From CAVVSD01 sp963750895 (GTDB taxonomy: Bacteria; Actinomycetota; Thermoleophilia; Solirubrobacterales; Solirubrobacteraceae), in the NCBI GenBank assembly GCA_963750895.1, contig CAVVSD010000008.1, positions 186,001 to 250,000 on the forward strand: a stretch of DNA of 64,000 nt, written 5' to 3'. The translations under genes were made by a program, and so were the position numbers. Of this stretch, positions 36,169-44,280 are shown one piece after another. Numbering within the stretch: the first letter of the stretch is position 1; each line of letters begins with the position of its first letter. The notes beneath the pieces were generated by a model. It did not search any database. It saw only the letters and a list, made by a program, of their open reading frames with translations, and was not told the origin of the DNA.

Positions 36169-39100
36169 ATGCGCAAGGTCCTGGTCGCCAACCGCGGGGA
36201 GATCGCCACGCGGGCATTTCGCGCCGCCTACGAGCTGGGGCTGCGCAGCGTCGCGGTCTACACGCCGGAGGATCGCGAGTCCGTCCACCGCGTCAAGGCC
36301 GACGAGGCCTACGAGATCGGTGAGCCCGGACATCCCGTCCGGGGCTACCTCGATCCCGAGCTCATGGCCGACACGGCGAAGGCCGTCGGCGCCGACGCGG
36401 TGTACCCCGGCTACGGCTTCCTGTCCGAGAACCCCGACCTCGCCAGCGCCTGCGTCGCGCGCGACCTGACGTTCGTCGGGCCGCCCGCCGAGGTCCTCGA
36501 GCGCGTCGGTGACAAGGTCCGCGCCCGCGCGGCCGCGATCGAGGCGGGCCTGCCGGTCCTGCGCGCGACCGAGCTGCTCGAGGACGGCGCCGACGTCGTG
36601 GCGCTCGCCGAGGACCTCGGGATGCCGGTCTTCGTCAAGGCCGCCCACGGCGGCGGCGGGCGCGGCATGCGCCTCGTCACCGATCTCGACGACCTCGAGG
36701 AGGCCGTCGGCGCCGCCCGCCGCGAGGCGGAGAGCGCGTTCGGCAACCCGGCCGTCTACCTCGAGCGGGCGATGGTCCGCCCGCGGCACATCGAGGTGCA
36801 GGTCCTCGCCGACGGGCACGGCGGGCTCGTGCACCTCTTCGAGCGCGACTGCTCGGTCCAGCGCCGCCACCAGAAGGTCGTCGAGATCGCCCCCGCCCCG
36901 AACCTCGACCCCGAGTTCCGCGACCGCATCTGCGCCGACGCCGTGAAGTTCGCCGCACATGTCGGCTACGTGAACGCGGGCACGGTCGAGTTCCTCGTCG
37001 ACGACACGCAGGGCGAGCACGTCTTCATCGAGATGAACCCGCGGATCCAGGTCGAGCACACGGTGACCGAGGAGACGACGGACGTCGACCTCGTGCGCAC
37101 CCAGCTGCTCGTCGCCGAGGGCGCGCGCCTGAACGAGCTGAACCTGACGCAGGACAAGATCCGCCAGCGCGGGTTCGCGCTGCAGTGCCGGATCACGACG
37201 GAGGACCCCAGCGCCGGCTTCCGGCCGGACACCGGCACGATCTCCGCGTACCGCGCGCCGGGCGGCGCCGGGGTGCGCCTCGACGAGGGCTCGGCCTATG
37301 TCGGCGCGGAGATCTCCCCCTACTTCGATCCGCTGCTCCTGAAGCTCACGACGCGCGGCGTCGACATGCAGACCGCGATCGCGCGGGCGCGGCGAGCAGT
37401 CGAGGAGGTCCGCATCCGCGGCGTGACGACGAACCAGGCGTTCCTCGGCAAGCTGCTCGACGACCCCGACTTCCGCGCGGGCAACCTGCACACGACGTTC
37501 ATCGACGAGCGCCCGCAGCTCACCGCGATCGCGCCCGGCGGCGACCGTGCGACGCGCATCCTGCGCCTGCTGTCGGAGCGCACCGTGAACCGCCCGTTCG
37601 GCCGCGCGCCGGCGGGCCCGGACCCGCGCACGAAGCTGCCCCGGCTGCCGAAGGGCGACCCGCCCGCCGGCTCCAAGCAGCGCCTCACCGAGCTCGGGCC
37701 GCAGGGCCTCGCTCGCTGGCTGCGCTCGCGCGACGCGCTGCAGCTCACCGACACGACCCTGCGCGATGCACACCAGTCGCTCTTCGCGACGCGCATGCGC
37801 ACGCACGACATGGAGGTCGTCGCGCCCCACATCGCGCGGCTGGGGGCGGACATGTTCTCGCTGGAGGTCTGGGGCGGGGCGACGTTCGACGTCGCGCTGC
37901 GCTTCCTCGCCGAGGACCCGTGGGAGCGCATCGCGCGGCTGCGCGAGCTCATCCCGAACGTCTGCCTGCAGATGCTGCTGCGCGGGCGCAACCTGCTCGG
38001 CTACGAGCCCTACCCCGACGAGGCCGTCCGCGCGTTCGTCTTCGAGGCCGTCGACGCGGGCGTCGACATCTTCCGGATCTTCGACGCGCTGAACAACGTC
38101 GAGCCGATGCGCGCGGCCATCGCGGCGACCGTCGAGGCGGGGGCCGTCGCCGAGGGCGCCATCTGCTACACCGGCGACCTGCTCGATCCGGGCGAGCGGC
38201 TCTACACGCTCGACCACTACCTCGAGGTCGCCGAGCAGCTCGTGGACGCCGGCGCGCACATCCTCGCCATCAAGGACATGGCGGGCCTCCTGCGGGCGCC
38301 GGCGGCGGTGAAGCTCGTGACCCGGCTGCGGCGCGAGTTCGACCTCCCGGTGCACCTCCACACGCACGACACGGCCGGTGGCCAGCTCGCGACCTACCTC
38401 GCCGCGATCGAGGCGGGGGTCGACGCCGTCGACGGCGCCGCCGCGTCGATGGCGGGCATGACGAGCCAGCCGTCGCTCGCGAGCATCGTCGCCGCGACCG
38501 ACCACACGGCCCGCGCCACCCCGATCTCGCTGGAGTCCCTGCTGGAGATCGAGCCGTACTGGGAGGCGGTGCGCTCGACGTACGCCCCGTTCGAGAGCGG
38601 CCTGCGCGCGCCGACCGGCCGCGTCTACCGCCACCAGATCCCGGGCGGCCAGCTCTCCAACCTGCACCAGCAGGCGGCCGGGCTCGGCCTGGGCGACCGC
38701 TTCGAGGAGGTCGAGCTCGCGTACGAGAAGGCCAACGCGCTGCTCGGGAACATCATCAAGGTGACGCCGACGAGCAAGGTCGTGGGCGACCTCGCCCTCT
38801 TCGTCGTGTCGGCCGGCATCAACTGGGACGAGCTGGCCTCCAACCCGGAGCGCTTCGACCTGCCCGTCTCGGTGATCCAGCTCCTGCGGGGCGACCTCGG
38901 GACGCCGGCCGGGGGCTTCCCCCAGCCGTTCACGGAGCGCGCGCTGCGCGGCGCGGAGCGCGCGACGGACAACGGGCACGGGCTCACCCCGGAGCTGCGC
39001 GAGCGGCTCGCCCAGCCGGGCACCGACCGGCGCGCGGCGCTCGCCGAGCTGCAGTTCCCCGGCCCGACGCAGGAGCGCGCCGACGCGTACGCGCGCTACG

Positions 39101-39567
39101 GCGACGTGTCGCACATCCCGACCCGCGCCTTCCTCTACGGCCTGCCCGACGACGGCGACGTCTCCATCGAGCTCGGCCCCGGCGTGCGGCTCATCCTCGA
39201 GCTCGAGGCGATCGGCGAGCCCGACGACCGCGGCATGCGCACGGTGCTCGTGCGCGTGAACGGCCAGCTGCGCCCGATCGACGTGCGCGACGAGTCCATC
39301 GAGGCGCCGACCGCGAAGGTCGAGCGCGCCGATCCGAACGACGCCAGCCACGTCGCAGCGCCGCTGACCGGCGTCGTCACCCTGCGCGTCCAGCCCGGCG
39401 ACGAGGTGGAGGCGGGTCAGCCGCTCGCCGTGCTGGAGGCGATGAAGATGGAGTCGACCGTCACCTCGCCCGCCGCGGGCACCGTGAAGCGGGTGCCCGT
39501 GCCCAGCGGGACGCGGCTCGAGCAGGGCGACCTCATTGCGGTCGTCACCGAAGGCGAGGATGGGTAG
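36169..39567 (+). CDS. pyc: Pyruvate carboxylase
   Basis: 1132 residues, the full single-chain length. Biotin carboxylase domain (about 1-450): KVLVANRGEIATRAFRAAYE, VKAAHGGGGRGMRLV, FIEMNPRIQVEHTVTE. Carboxyltransferase domain (about 520-1000): LTDTTLRDAHQSLFATRM, VEPYWEAVRSTY-type segments and HLHTHDTAGGQ metal/pyruvate site. Biotin carrier domain at the end, with Lys1093 in EAMKMES as the biotin attachment site. It makes oxaloacetate from pyruvate, HCO3- and ATP. It starts 49 bases after the YciI gene. The circularly permuted ATP-grasp gene begins on the very next base after its stop. Confidence 0.97.
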   Translation: MRKVLVANRGEIATRAFRAAYELGLRSVAVYTPEDRESVHRVKADEAYEIGEPGHPVRGYLDPELMADTAKAVGADAVYPGYGFLSENPDLASACVARDLTFVGPPAEVLERVGDKVRARAAAIEAGLPVLRATELLEDGADVVALAEDLGMPVFVKAAHGGGGRGMRLVTDLDDLEEAVGAARREAESAFGNPAVYLERAMVRPRHIEVQVLADGHGGLVHLFERDCSVQRRHQKVVEIAPAPNLDPEFRDRICADAVKFAAHVGYVNAGTVEFLVDDTQGEHVFIEMNPRIQVEHTVTEETTDVDLVRTQLLVAEGARLNELNLTQDKIRQRGFALQCRITTEDPSAGFRPDTGTISAYRAPGGAGVRLDEGSAYVGAEISPYFDPLLLKLTTRGVDMQTAIARARRAVEEVRIRGVTTNQAFLGKLLDDPDFRAGNLHTTFIDERPQLTAIAPGGDRATRILRLLSERTVNRPFGRAPAGPDPRTKLPRLPKGDPPAGSKQRLTELGPQGLARWLRSRDALQLTDTTLRDAHQSLFATRMRTHDMEVVAPHIARLGADMFSLEVWGGATFDVALRFLAEDPWERIARLRELIPNVCLQMLLRGRNLLGYEPYPDEAVRAFVFEAVDAGVDIFRIFDALNNVEPMRAAIAATVEAGAVAEGAICYTGDLLDPGERLYTLDHYLEVAEQLVDAGAHILAIKDMAGLLRAPAAVKLVTRLRREFDLPVHLHTHDTAGGQLATYLAAIEAGVDAVDGAAASMAGMTSQPSLASIVAATDHTARATPISLESLLEIEPYWEAVRSTYAPFESGLRAPTGRVYRHQIPGGQLSNLHQQAAGLGLGDRFEEVELAYEKANALLGNIIKVTPTSKVVGDLALFVVSAGINWDELASNPERFDLPVSVIQLLRGDLGTPAGGFPQPFTERALRGAERATDNGHGLTPELRERLAQPGTDRRAALAELQFPGPTQERADAYARYGDVSHIPTRAFLYGLPDDGDVSIELGPGVRLILELEAIGEPDDRGMRTVLVRVNGQLRPIDVRDESIEAPTAKVERADPNDASHVAAPLTGVVTLRVQPGDEVEAGQPLAVLEAMKMESTVTSPAAGTVKRVPVPSGTRLEQGDLIAVVTEGEDG

Positions 39568-40977
39568 ATGGCCACGATGCCTGCACTGCCGGCCGGCGCC
39601 GAGGACTACGACACGGGCGACGGCTTCGACGAGGCGTTCGAGGCTCCGGGTGTCGTGCGCGAGCACTACCTGGAGGTCCTGGAATCGCTCGCCGAGACCG
39701 GAGTGGAGCACGCCGCCCAGGCCGTCGAGGCGCGGCTGCGCGAGTGGAGCGTCCGGTTCGGCGGCGAGGGGGACGGCGCGGAGTTCGTGGTCGACCCGGT
39801 GCCGCGCCTGCTGACCGCCGAGGAGTGGAAGGAGCTGACGACGGGCCTGCGCCAGCGGGTGCTGGCGCTCGACGCGTTCGTCGCCGACATGCACGGCCCG
39901 CGCCGAGCGATCGCCGACGGGGTCATCCCCGCACGCGTCGTCGAGGGCTCCGTCTACCTGGAGGACGAGCTGCGTGGGCTCGAGCCGGTCGGCGGCGCGC
40001 GCGTCGCGATCGCGGGCCTCGACGTCGTGCGCGACCGCGACGGTCGCTTCAAGGTGCTCGAGGACAACGTCCGCACCCCATCGGGCAGCGCGTACGGCCT
40101 GGCGGCGTCGGAGGCGGTCGAGGCGGCGGTGCCGACCCACGCGCGACACGAGGCCGCGGCCGAGTGGCTGCGCACGGCGCTGCGCCACTGCATGGAGGCC
40201 ACGAACCCGGACGTGGAGGGCGAGCTCGTCCTGCTCACCGACGGGCCCGGCAACTCCGCCTGGTACGAGCACAAGCGGCTCGCGGAGGTCGCGGACCTGC
40301 GCCTCGTCCAGCCCGACGAGCTGCGGCGCCGCGGCGGGCGGCTCGAGGTGGTCGACGGCGCTCCCGTCCGCGCGGTCTACCGCCGCACCGACGAGGACCG
40401 CCTGCGCGACGAGGACGGGCAGCTCACGTACCTCGCGGAGCTGCTGCTCGAGCCGCTGCGCTCCGGGACGATCGGCCTCGTGAACTGGTTCGGCAACGGG
40501 GTCGCGGACGACAAGCGCGTCTACCCCTACGTCGACGACCTCGTCCGGCTGTACCTCGGCGAGGAGCCGCATCTGACGTCGGTCCCGACCTACGACCTCG
40601 TCGACGAGACAGCGCGGGCCGACGTGCTCGACCGCCTCGGCGAGCTCGTGCTCAAGCCGCGCGACGGGCACGGCGGGGCGGGCGTGACGTTCGGTCCCAC
40701 CGCGTCGGCCGCGGTCCTGGAGGAGGCCCGCGCGACCGTGCGCTCCGACCCCGGCGGCTGGATCGCCCAGGACCCGGTGCTGCTGTCGACGCATCCCACG
40801 GTCGTCGGCGACCGCCTCGAGCCGCGCCACGTCGACCTGCGCCCGTTCGCGTTCTGCGACGGCGGGAACGTCACCGTCGCCCCCGGCGGCCTCACGCGCG
40901 TGGCGCTGACGGCCGGGTCGATGATCGTGAACTCCTCCCGCCAGGGCGGCGGGAAGGCCACCTGGGTGCTCAGCTGA
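39568..40977 (+). CDS. Circularly permuted ATP-grasp protein (DUF404/DUF407 type)
   Basis: 469 residues, ATG immediately after the pyc TAG. Features of the circularly permuted ATP-grasp type 2 family: RVLALDAFVADMHGPRRAIADGVIPARVV, the nucleotide-site stretch KVLEDNVRTPSGSAYGLA, VLLTDGPGNSAWYEHKRLAE, and late LVLKPRDGHGGAGVTFGP, then VDLRPFAFCDGG and SMIVNSSRQGGGKATWVL. Relatives are thought to be peptide- or amide-forming ligases, and many sit next to alpha-E or transglutaminase-like genes. Those partners are missing here. Its coupling to pyruvate carboxylase is unusual. No substrate can be named. Confidence 0.9.
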   Translation: MATMPALPAGAEDYDTGDGFDEAFEAPGVVREHYLEVLESLAETGVEHAAQAVEARLREWSVRFGGEGDGAEFVVDPVPRLLTAEEWKELTTGLRQRVLALDAFVADMHGPRRAIADGVIPARVVEGSVYLEDELRGLEPVGGARVAIAGLDVVRDRDGRFKVLEDNVRTPSGSAYGLAASEAVEAAVPTHARHEAAAEWLRTALRHCMEATNPDVEGELVLLTDGPGNSAWYEHKRLAEVADLRLVQPDELRRRGGRLEVVDGAPVRAVYRRTDEDRLRDEDGQLTYLAELLLEPLRSGTIGLVNWFGNGVADDKRVYPYVDDLVRLYLGEEPHLTSVPTYDLVDETARADVLDRLGELVLKPRDGHGGAGVTFGPTASAAVLEEARATVRSDPGGWIAQDPVLLSTHPTVVGDRLEPRHVDLRPFAFCDGGNVTVAPGGLTRVALTAGSMIVNSSRQGGGKATWVLS

Positions 40978-40987
40978 GAGCCTGGGG

Positions 40988-41800
40988 CTACAGCCCCGCC
41001 TTCTCCAGCGCCCGCTCGTACTCGTCCATGATGTCCTCCTCGTCGCGGCCCTCGGCCTCGCCGCGCACCCAGATGCGCTCCATCTGCGGCGCGACCGTGT
41101 CGTAGCGGGCCATCCACTCCTCGCCGCGCTCGAGCCAGTAGCCGGTGAGCGACCACTGCGCCTTCGGGAGCGCCCGCTCGTGGCGCATGTTCTTGCGCAC
41201 GGCGCGCACCACCCGCGTCTCCCCGGCCAGCCAGCGGTAGCCGGCGCCATCGGGCTCGGGGAACTCGAGGACCGCGGCGCCGACGATGCTCGGCGCCCTG
41301 CCCTCGCCGCTGCCGTGCAGCCAGACGACGTCGACGTCGCCCTCGGTCTCCCACTCCTGGCGGTCGGCCGGGTCGTAGGTCTCGGCGACGACCACGGCAC
41401 GCGCGCCGGCGGGCAGCTCCTCGACGATGCGCCCGATCGCGGGCAGCGCGGTGATGTCTCCCGCCAGCAGGCGCCAGTCGGTGTCCTCCGGCGGCGCGTA
41501 CGAGCCGGCCACGTCGCCCCACACCAGCTCGTCGCCGGGCGCGGCATCCCGCGTCCAGTCGACCATGAGCCCACGCTCGTGCAGGACGACGTCGATGTCG
41601 ACCTCGTCCGACTCCGGCCGGTGCGCACGGACCGTGTAGTTGCGGCGGTCGCGGTGGTCTCCCGGCTCGCCGAGGAAGACGTGCACCCACTCGTCGGCGT
41701 GTCCGGTGCTCACGAAGCCGGGTACGGAGAACGTGACGCGCACGACGCTCGGTGTGAGCTGCGCGGTGCGCAGGACGGTGGCGGTCAGCATCGCGGTCAT
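40988..41800 (-). CDS. Siderophore-interacting protein (FAD-dependent ferric-siderophore reductase)
   Basis: 270 residues from ATG 41798-41800 (TAMLTATVLRTAQLTPSVVRVTF). FAD-binding barrel motif RRNYTVRAHRPE, followed by VLHERGLMVDWTRDAAPGDEL and DWRLLAGDITALPAIGRIVEELP. The C-terminal part with SLTGYWLERGEEWMARYD is the SIP domain. These proteins reduce iron in ferric siderophores after import, using NAD(P)H. A perfect 14-base palindrome resembling an iron box lies one base upstream of the start, suggesting repression by a DtxR/IdeR-type regulator when iron is plentiful. It converges on the ATP-grasp gene. Confidence 0.93.
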   Translation of the reverse strand: MTAMLTATVLRTAQLTPSVVRVTFSVPGFVSTGHADEWVHVFLGEPGDHRDRRNYTVRAHRPESDEVDIDVVLHERGLMVDWTRDAAPGDELVWGDVAGSYAPPEDTDWRLLAGDITALPAIGRIVEELPAGARAVVVAETYDPADRQEWETEGDVDVVWLHGSGEGRAPSIVGAAVLEFPEPDGAGYRWLAGETRVVRAVRKNMRHERALPKAQWSLTGYWLERGEEWMARYDTVAPQMERIWVRGEAEGRDEEDIMDEYERALEKAGL

Positions 41801-41801
41801 C

Positions 41802-41815
41802 TTAGGGCACCCTAA
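41802..41815. promoter_or_regulatory. Palindrome resembling an iron-regulatory box
   Basis: TTAGGGCACCCTAA is a perfect palindrome of two TTAGGG/CCCTAA half-sites around CA. It ends one base before the ATG of the siderophore-interacting protein. The half-sites resemble those of DtxR/IdeR boxes (TTAGG...CCTAA) but the site is shorter than the usual 19 bases. Confidence 0.6.
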
Positions 41816-41866
41816 TGGGACTCGACGGGTCGCGCGCGACCCGTCGAAGGCGCGATCATCGCCACC

Positions 41867-42529
41867 ATGGCGATCAGAACCGTCGTCGCCGAAGACAGCG
41901 TGCTCGTCCGTGAGGGCGTGGTCCGGCTGCTCGCACTGCAGCCCGACATCGAAGTGGTGGCGACGTGCGGAGATCTCGACTCGCTGCTGGCCGCCGTGCA
42001 GCGCGAGCACCCAGACGTCGTCGTGACCGACATCCGGATGCCTCCGGGCGGCGTCGACGAAGGGCTCGTCGCCGCCGAGCGTCTTCGCGACACGGACCCG
42101 CAGGTCGGCGTCGTGGTCCTGAGCCAGTACGCGGAGCCGGAGTACGCGCTCAGGCTGTTCGGCCGGGGATCCGGACGCCGGGCTTACCTCCTGAAGGAGC
42201 GCGTCGAGGACGTCGACCAGCTTCGCGCCGCCATCCGTACGGTGGCCGAGGGCGGCTCCGTGGTGGACCCCGAGATCGTGGACGCGCTCGTCCTGGGCCG
42301 TTCGCCGACCGACCCGTCGCCGCTGGATGAGCTGACGCCGCGTGAGCGCGACGTGCTGCGGGAGATGGCGGAGGGGAAGAACAACGCGGCGATCGCGGCG
42401 TCCCTCGTGCTCACGGAGCACTCCATCGAGAAGGTCATCGGTTCGATCTTCTCCAAGCTCGGACTCACCTGGGAGCACAGCGCGCACAAGCGGGTGAAGG
42501 CGGTGCTGTTCTATCTCGCCGAGCAGTAG
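41867..42529 (+). CDS. NarL/FixJ-type response regulator
   Basis: 220 residues from ATG 41867. Receiver domain with acidic pocket EDS at 9-11, phospho-acceptor Asp55 in VVVTDIRMPP, and Lys in AYLLKERVED. The LuxR-type helix-turn-helix at about 150-215 reads LTPRERDVLREMAEGKNNAAIAASLVLTEHSIEKVIGSIFSKLGL. A full DNA-binding regulator. There is no kinase on the same strand; the only kinase nearby belongs to the convergent operon. The last 19 bases overlap the 3' end of the receiver-only gene on the other strand. Confidence 0.93.
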   Translation: MAIRTVVAEDSVLVREGVVRLLALQPDIEVVATCGDLDSLLAAVQREHPDVVVTDIRMPPGGVDEGLVAAERLRDTDPQVGVVVLSQYAEPEYALRLFGRGSGRRAYLLKERVEDVDQLRAAIRTVAEGGSVVDPEIVDALVLGRSPTDPSPLDELTPRERDVLREMAEGKNNAAIAASLVLTEHSIEKVIGSIFSKLGLTWEHSAHKRVKAVLFYLAEQ

Positions 42530-42876
42530 GCGTGGCGGAGCGCCTGCGATCCCAGCTCCGCCTTGGGGAGGTATCCCGCGGCGCCGCACGCCCGAGCATC
42601 GGGCGGCAGGTCATCCACCGCATAGGTGGAGACCAGGATCGTCGTCGTGCCGGGCCGCCTGTCCGCGATCGTCCGGGTCGCCGCGATGCCGCCCATGCCG
42701 GCCATCCGGATGTCCATCAGGACCAGATCCGGGCTGAGCCGCTCGACGAGCTCCACCGCCTCCTCGCCCGAGACCGCCTCGCCCACCAGGACGAAACCTG
42801 GCGTCGCGGCCACGACGGACCGCGCGGCTCGGCGGAACTCGGCATGATCGTCGGCGAGGACGACGCGCGCCGTCAT
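42511..42876 (-). CDS. Stand-alone response-regulator receiver
   Basis: 121 residues, receiver domain only: acidic pair Asp9-Asp10 (LADDH), Asp55 in LVLMDIRM, Thr/Ser in ILVSTYA and Lys105 in GYLPKAE. It ends right after the receiver, with no helix-turn-helix. The ATG overlaps the stop of the histidine kinase (ATGA, 42873-42876), so it is its cognate partner by position. A receiver without output domain could act on another protein or as a phosphate sink, for example competing with the full-length regulator that converges on it. Confidence 0.85.
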   Translation of the reverse strand: MTARVVLADDHAEFRRAARSVVAATPGFVLVGEAVSGEEAVELVERLSPDLVLMDIRMAGMGGIAATRTIADRRPGTTTILVSTYAVDDLPPDARACGAAGYLPKAELGSQALRHAYCSAR

Positions 42877-44280
42877 CGCGACGACGGGACCCGGCCCGCG
42901 ATCGTGGTGCCCCGACCGGGCTCGGAGACGATCGACAGCTCGCCCCCCGCTCCGCCGACACGGTCGGCGATGCTCTGGAGCCCCGCGCCGCGCTCCTGCC
43001 CGTCGGGCCGGAACCCCTGGCCGTCGTCGGAGACCTCAAAGAACACGAGACCGTGCTCCGCCCCGACGCGGAGCGTCACACCGAGCCGCGTCGCCGGCGT
43101 GCTTCGCCGCGTTCTGCAGCGCCTCGAGGCAGCAGAAGTACACGGTCGCCTCGATCTCCGGCGGGTACCGATCCGCCGCGGGCGCATCGACGTGCACGCT
43201 GATGGCAGACCGTGCAGCGGCCGCACGGAGCGCCGGGCCCAACCCGGCGTCGAGCAGCAGTGGCGGATAGATGCCGTGGGCCAAGGACCGGACGTCCTGG
43301 AGCGTGTCCTGGAGGTCGCGACCGATCTGCTCGAGCAACGCCTCCGACTCGGCGGGTTCCGGCCCGGCGAGCTCCCGGGCGACCCGGAGGTTCACCGCCA
43401 GCGCGATGAGCCGCTGCTGCGCCCCGTCGTGGATGTCGCGTTCGATGCGCCGTCGCTCCGCGTCTGCCGCGGCAACGACCCGAGCTCGCGAGGCGCGCAG
43501 CTCCGTCGCCTGCCGCCGAAGCTCGTCGAGCGACGCCTGGAGGGCGGAGTCGAGCCGGAGGTTGCGGAACGTCAGCCCGACGCGGCGGCTCAGCTCGGCG
43601 AGGACGTGCTCCTCATCCTCGTCGAATGGCTCGCTGTCGACGATGCGCTCCGCGATGACGAGACCGAGCAGCTCGCCGGAGTTCAGGATCGGCGCGACAC
43701 GCAAGTCCGCGCGGTCCCGCCCAGCGGCGATGCCCGGTAGCCAGACCGTCGCCCATGCGAGGCCGGAGACGTCGGAGCGGGCGATCACGCGGAGCTCCGC
43801 CGCAGTAAACACGAGACTCGCGGGTGGGCGCGCCGGGTCCGATGCCACGCGTTCCAGGAGCGTGTCCGTGACGATCCAGACCTCCGCGACCGACAGCGCG
43901 AGCGTCTGGCGCAGGGTCTCGGCAAGGCCGAGCAGCAGCTCGTCCAGCGGCAGGGCTCGGGAGAGGCGGGTCTCGAAGACACGCAGCGCTTGCTCCGGCG
44001 GCCCGCGCTCCCCGTGGACGAGACGGGACACCGCCGGCGACAGTCGATGTCGCGTCGGCACCCACAGCAGCGCAGCGACCACGGCCGCGAGCGCTGCGAA
44101 GGCGAGAAGCGTGGTCTCCGGCTCCGACGGGGCACGGCCGAGAGCGAACAGCACGAGCGCGAAGATGCAGCCGACCAGGAGTGCGAGGCCGCCGAGCAGG
44201 AGCGCCTCGACGATCAGCTGACCGACCCAGCGCCGCCGGGCGAAGCGCCGATGCGCGTCGAGCGACATCGCGGTCATCAC
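42873..44280 (-). CDS. NarX/DesK-type sensor histidine kinase, one frameshift
   Basis: About 468 residues from ATG 44278-44280. Two membrane helices (about 21-47 and 58-75), a GAF-like domain (about 95-240), then a HisKA_3 dimerisation helix ERRRIERDIHDGAQQRLIAL with the phospho-acceptor His. The ATPase domain starts CLEALQNAAKHAGDA; a missing base at about 43090 shifts the frame, and it continues as LGVTLRVG, FFEVSDDGQGF, GAGLQSIADRVGGAGG. All N, G1 and G2 box elements are present when joined. It is third in an operon with the ABC ATPase and permease, whose stop overlaps its start (44277-44280). Confidence 0.88.

Noticed and set aside
36046..41628. Very long open frame on the minus strand opposite pyc and the ATP-grasp gene
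   Set aside because: Its composition (Arg, Asp, Val, Gly repeats) is that of antisense to GC-rich codons, and the plus strand carries complete known proteins.
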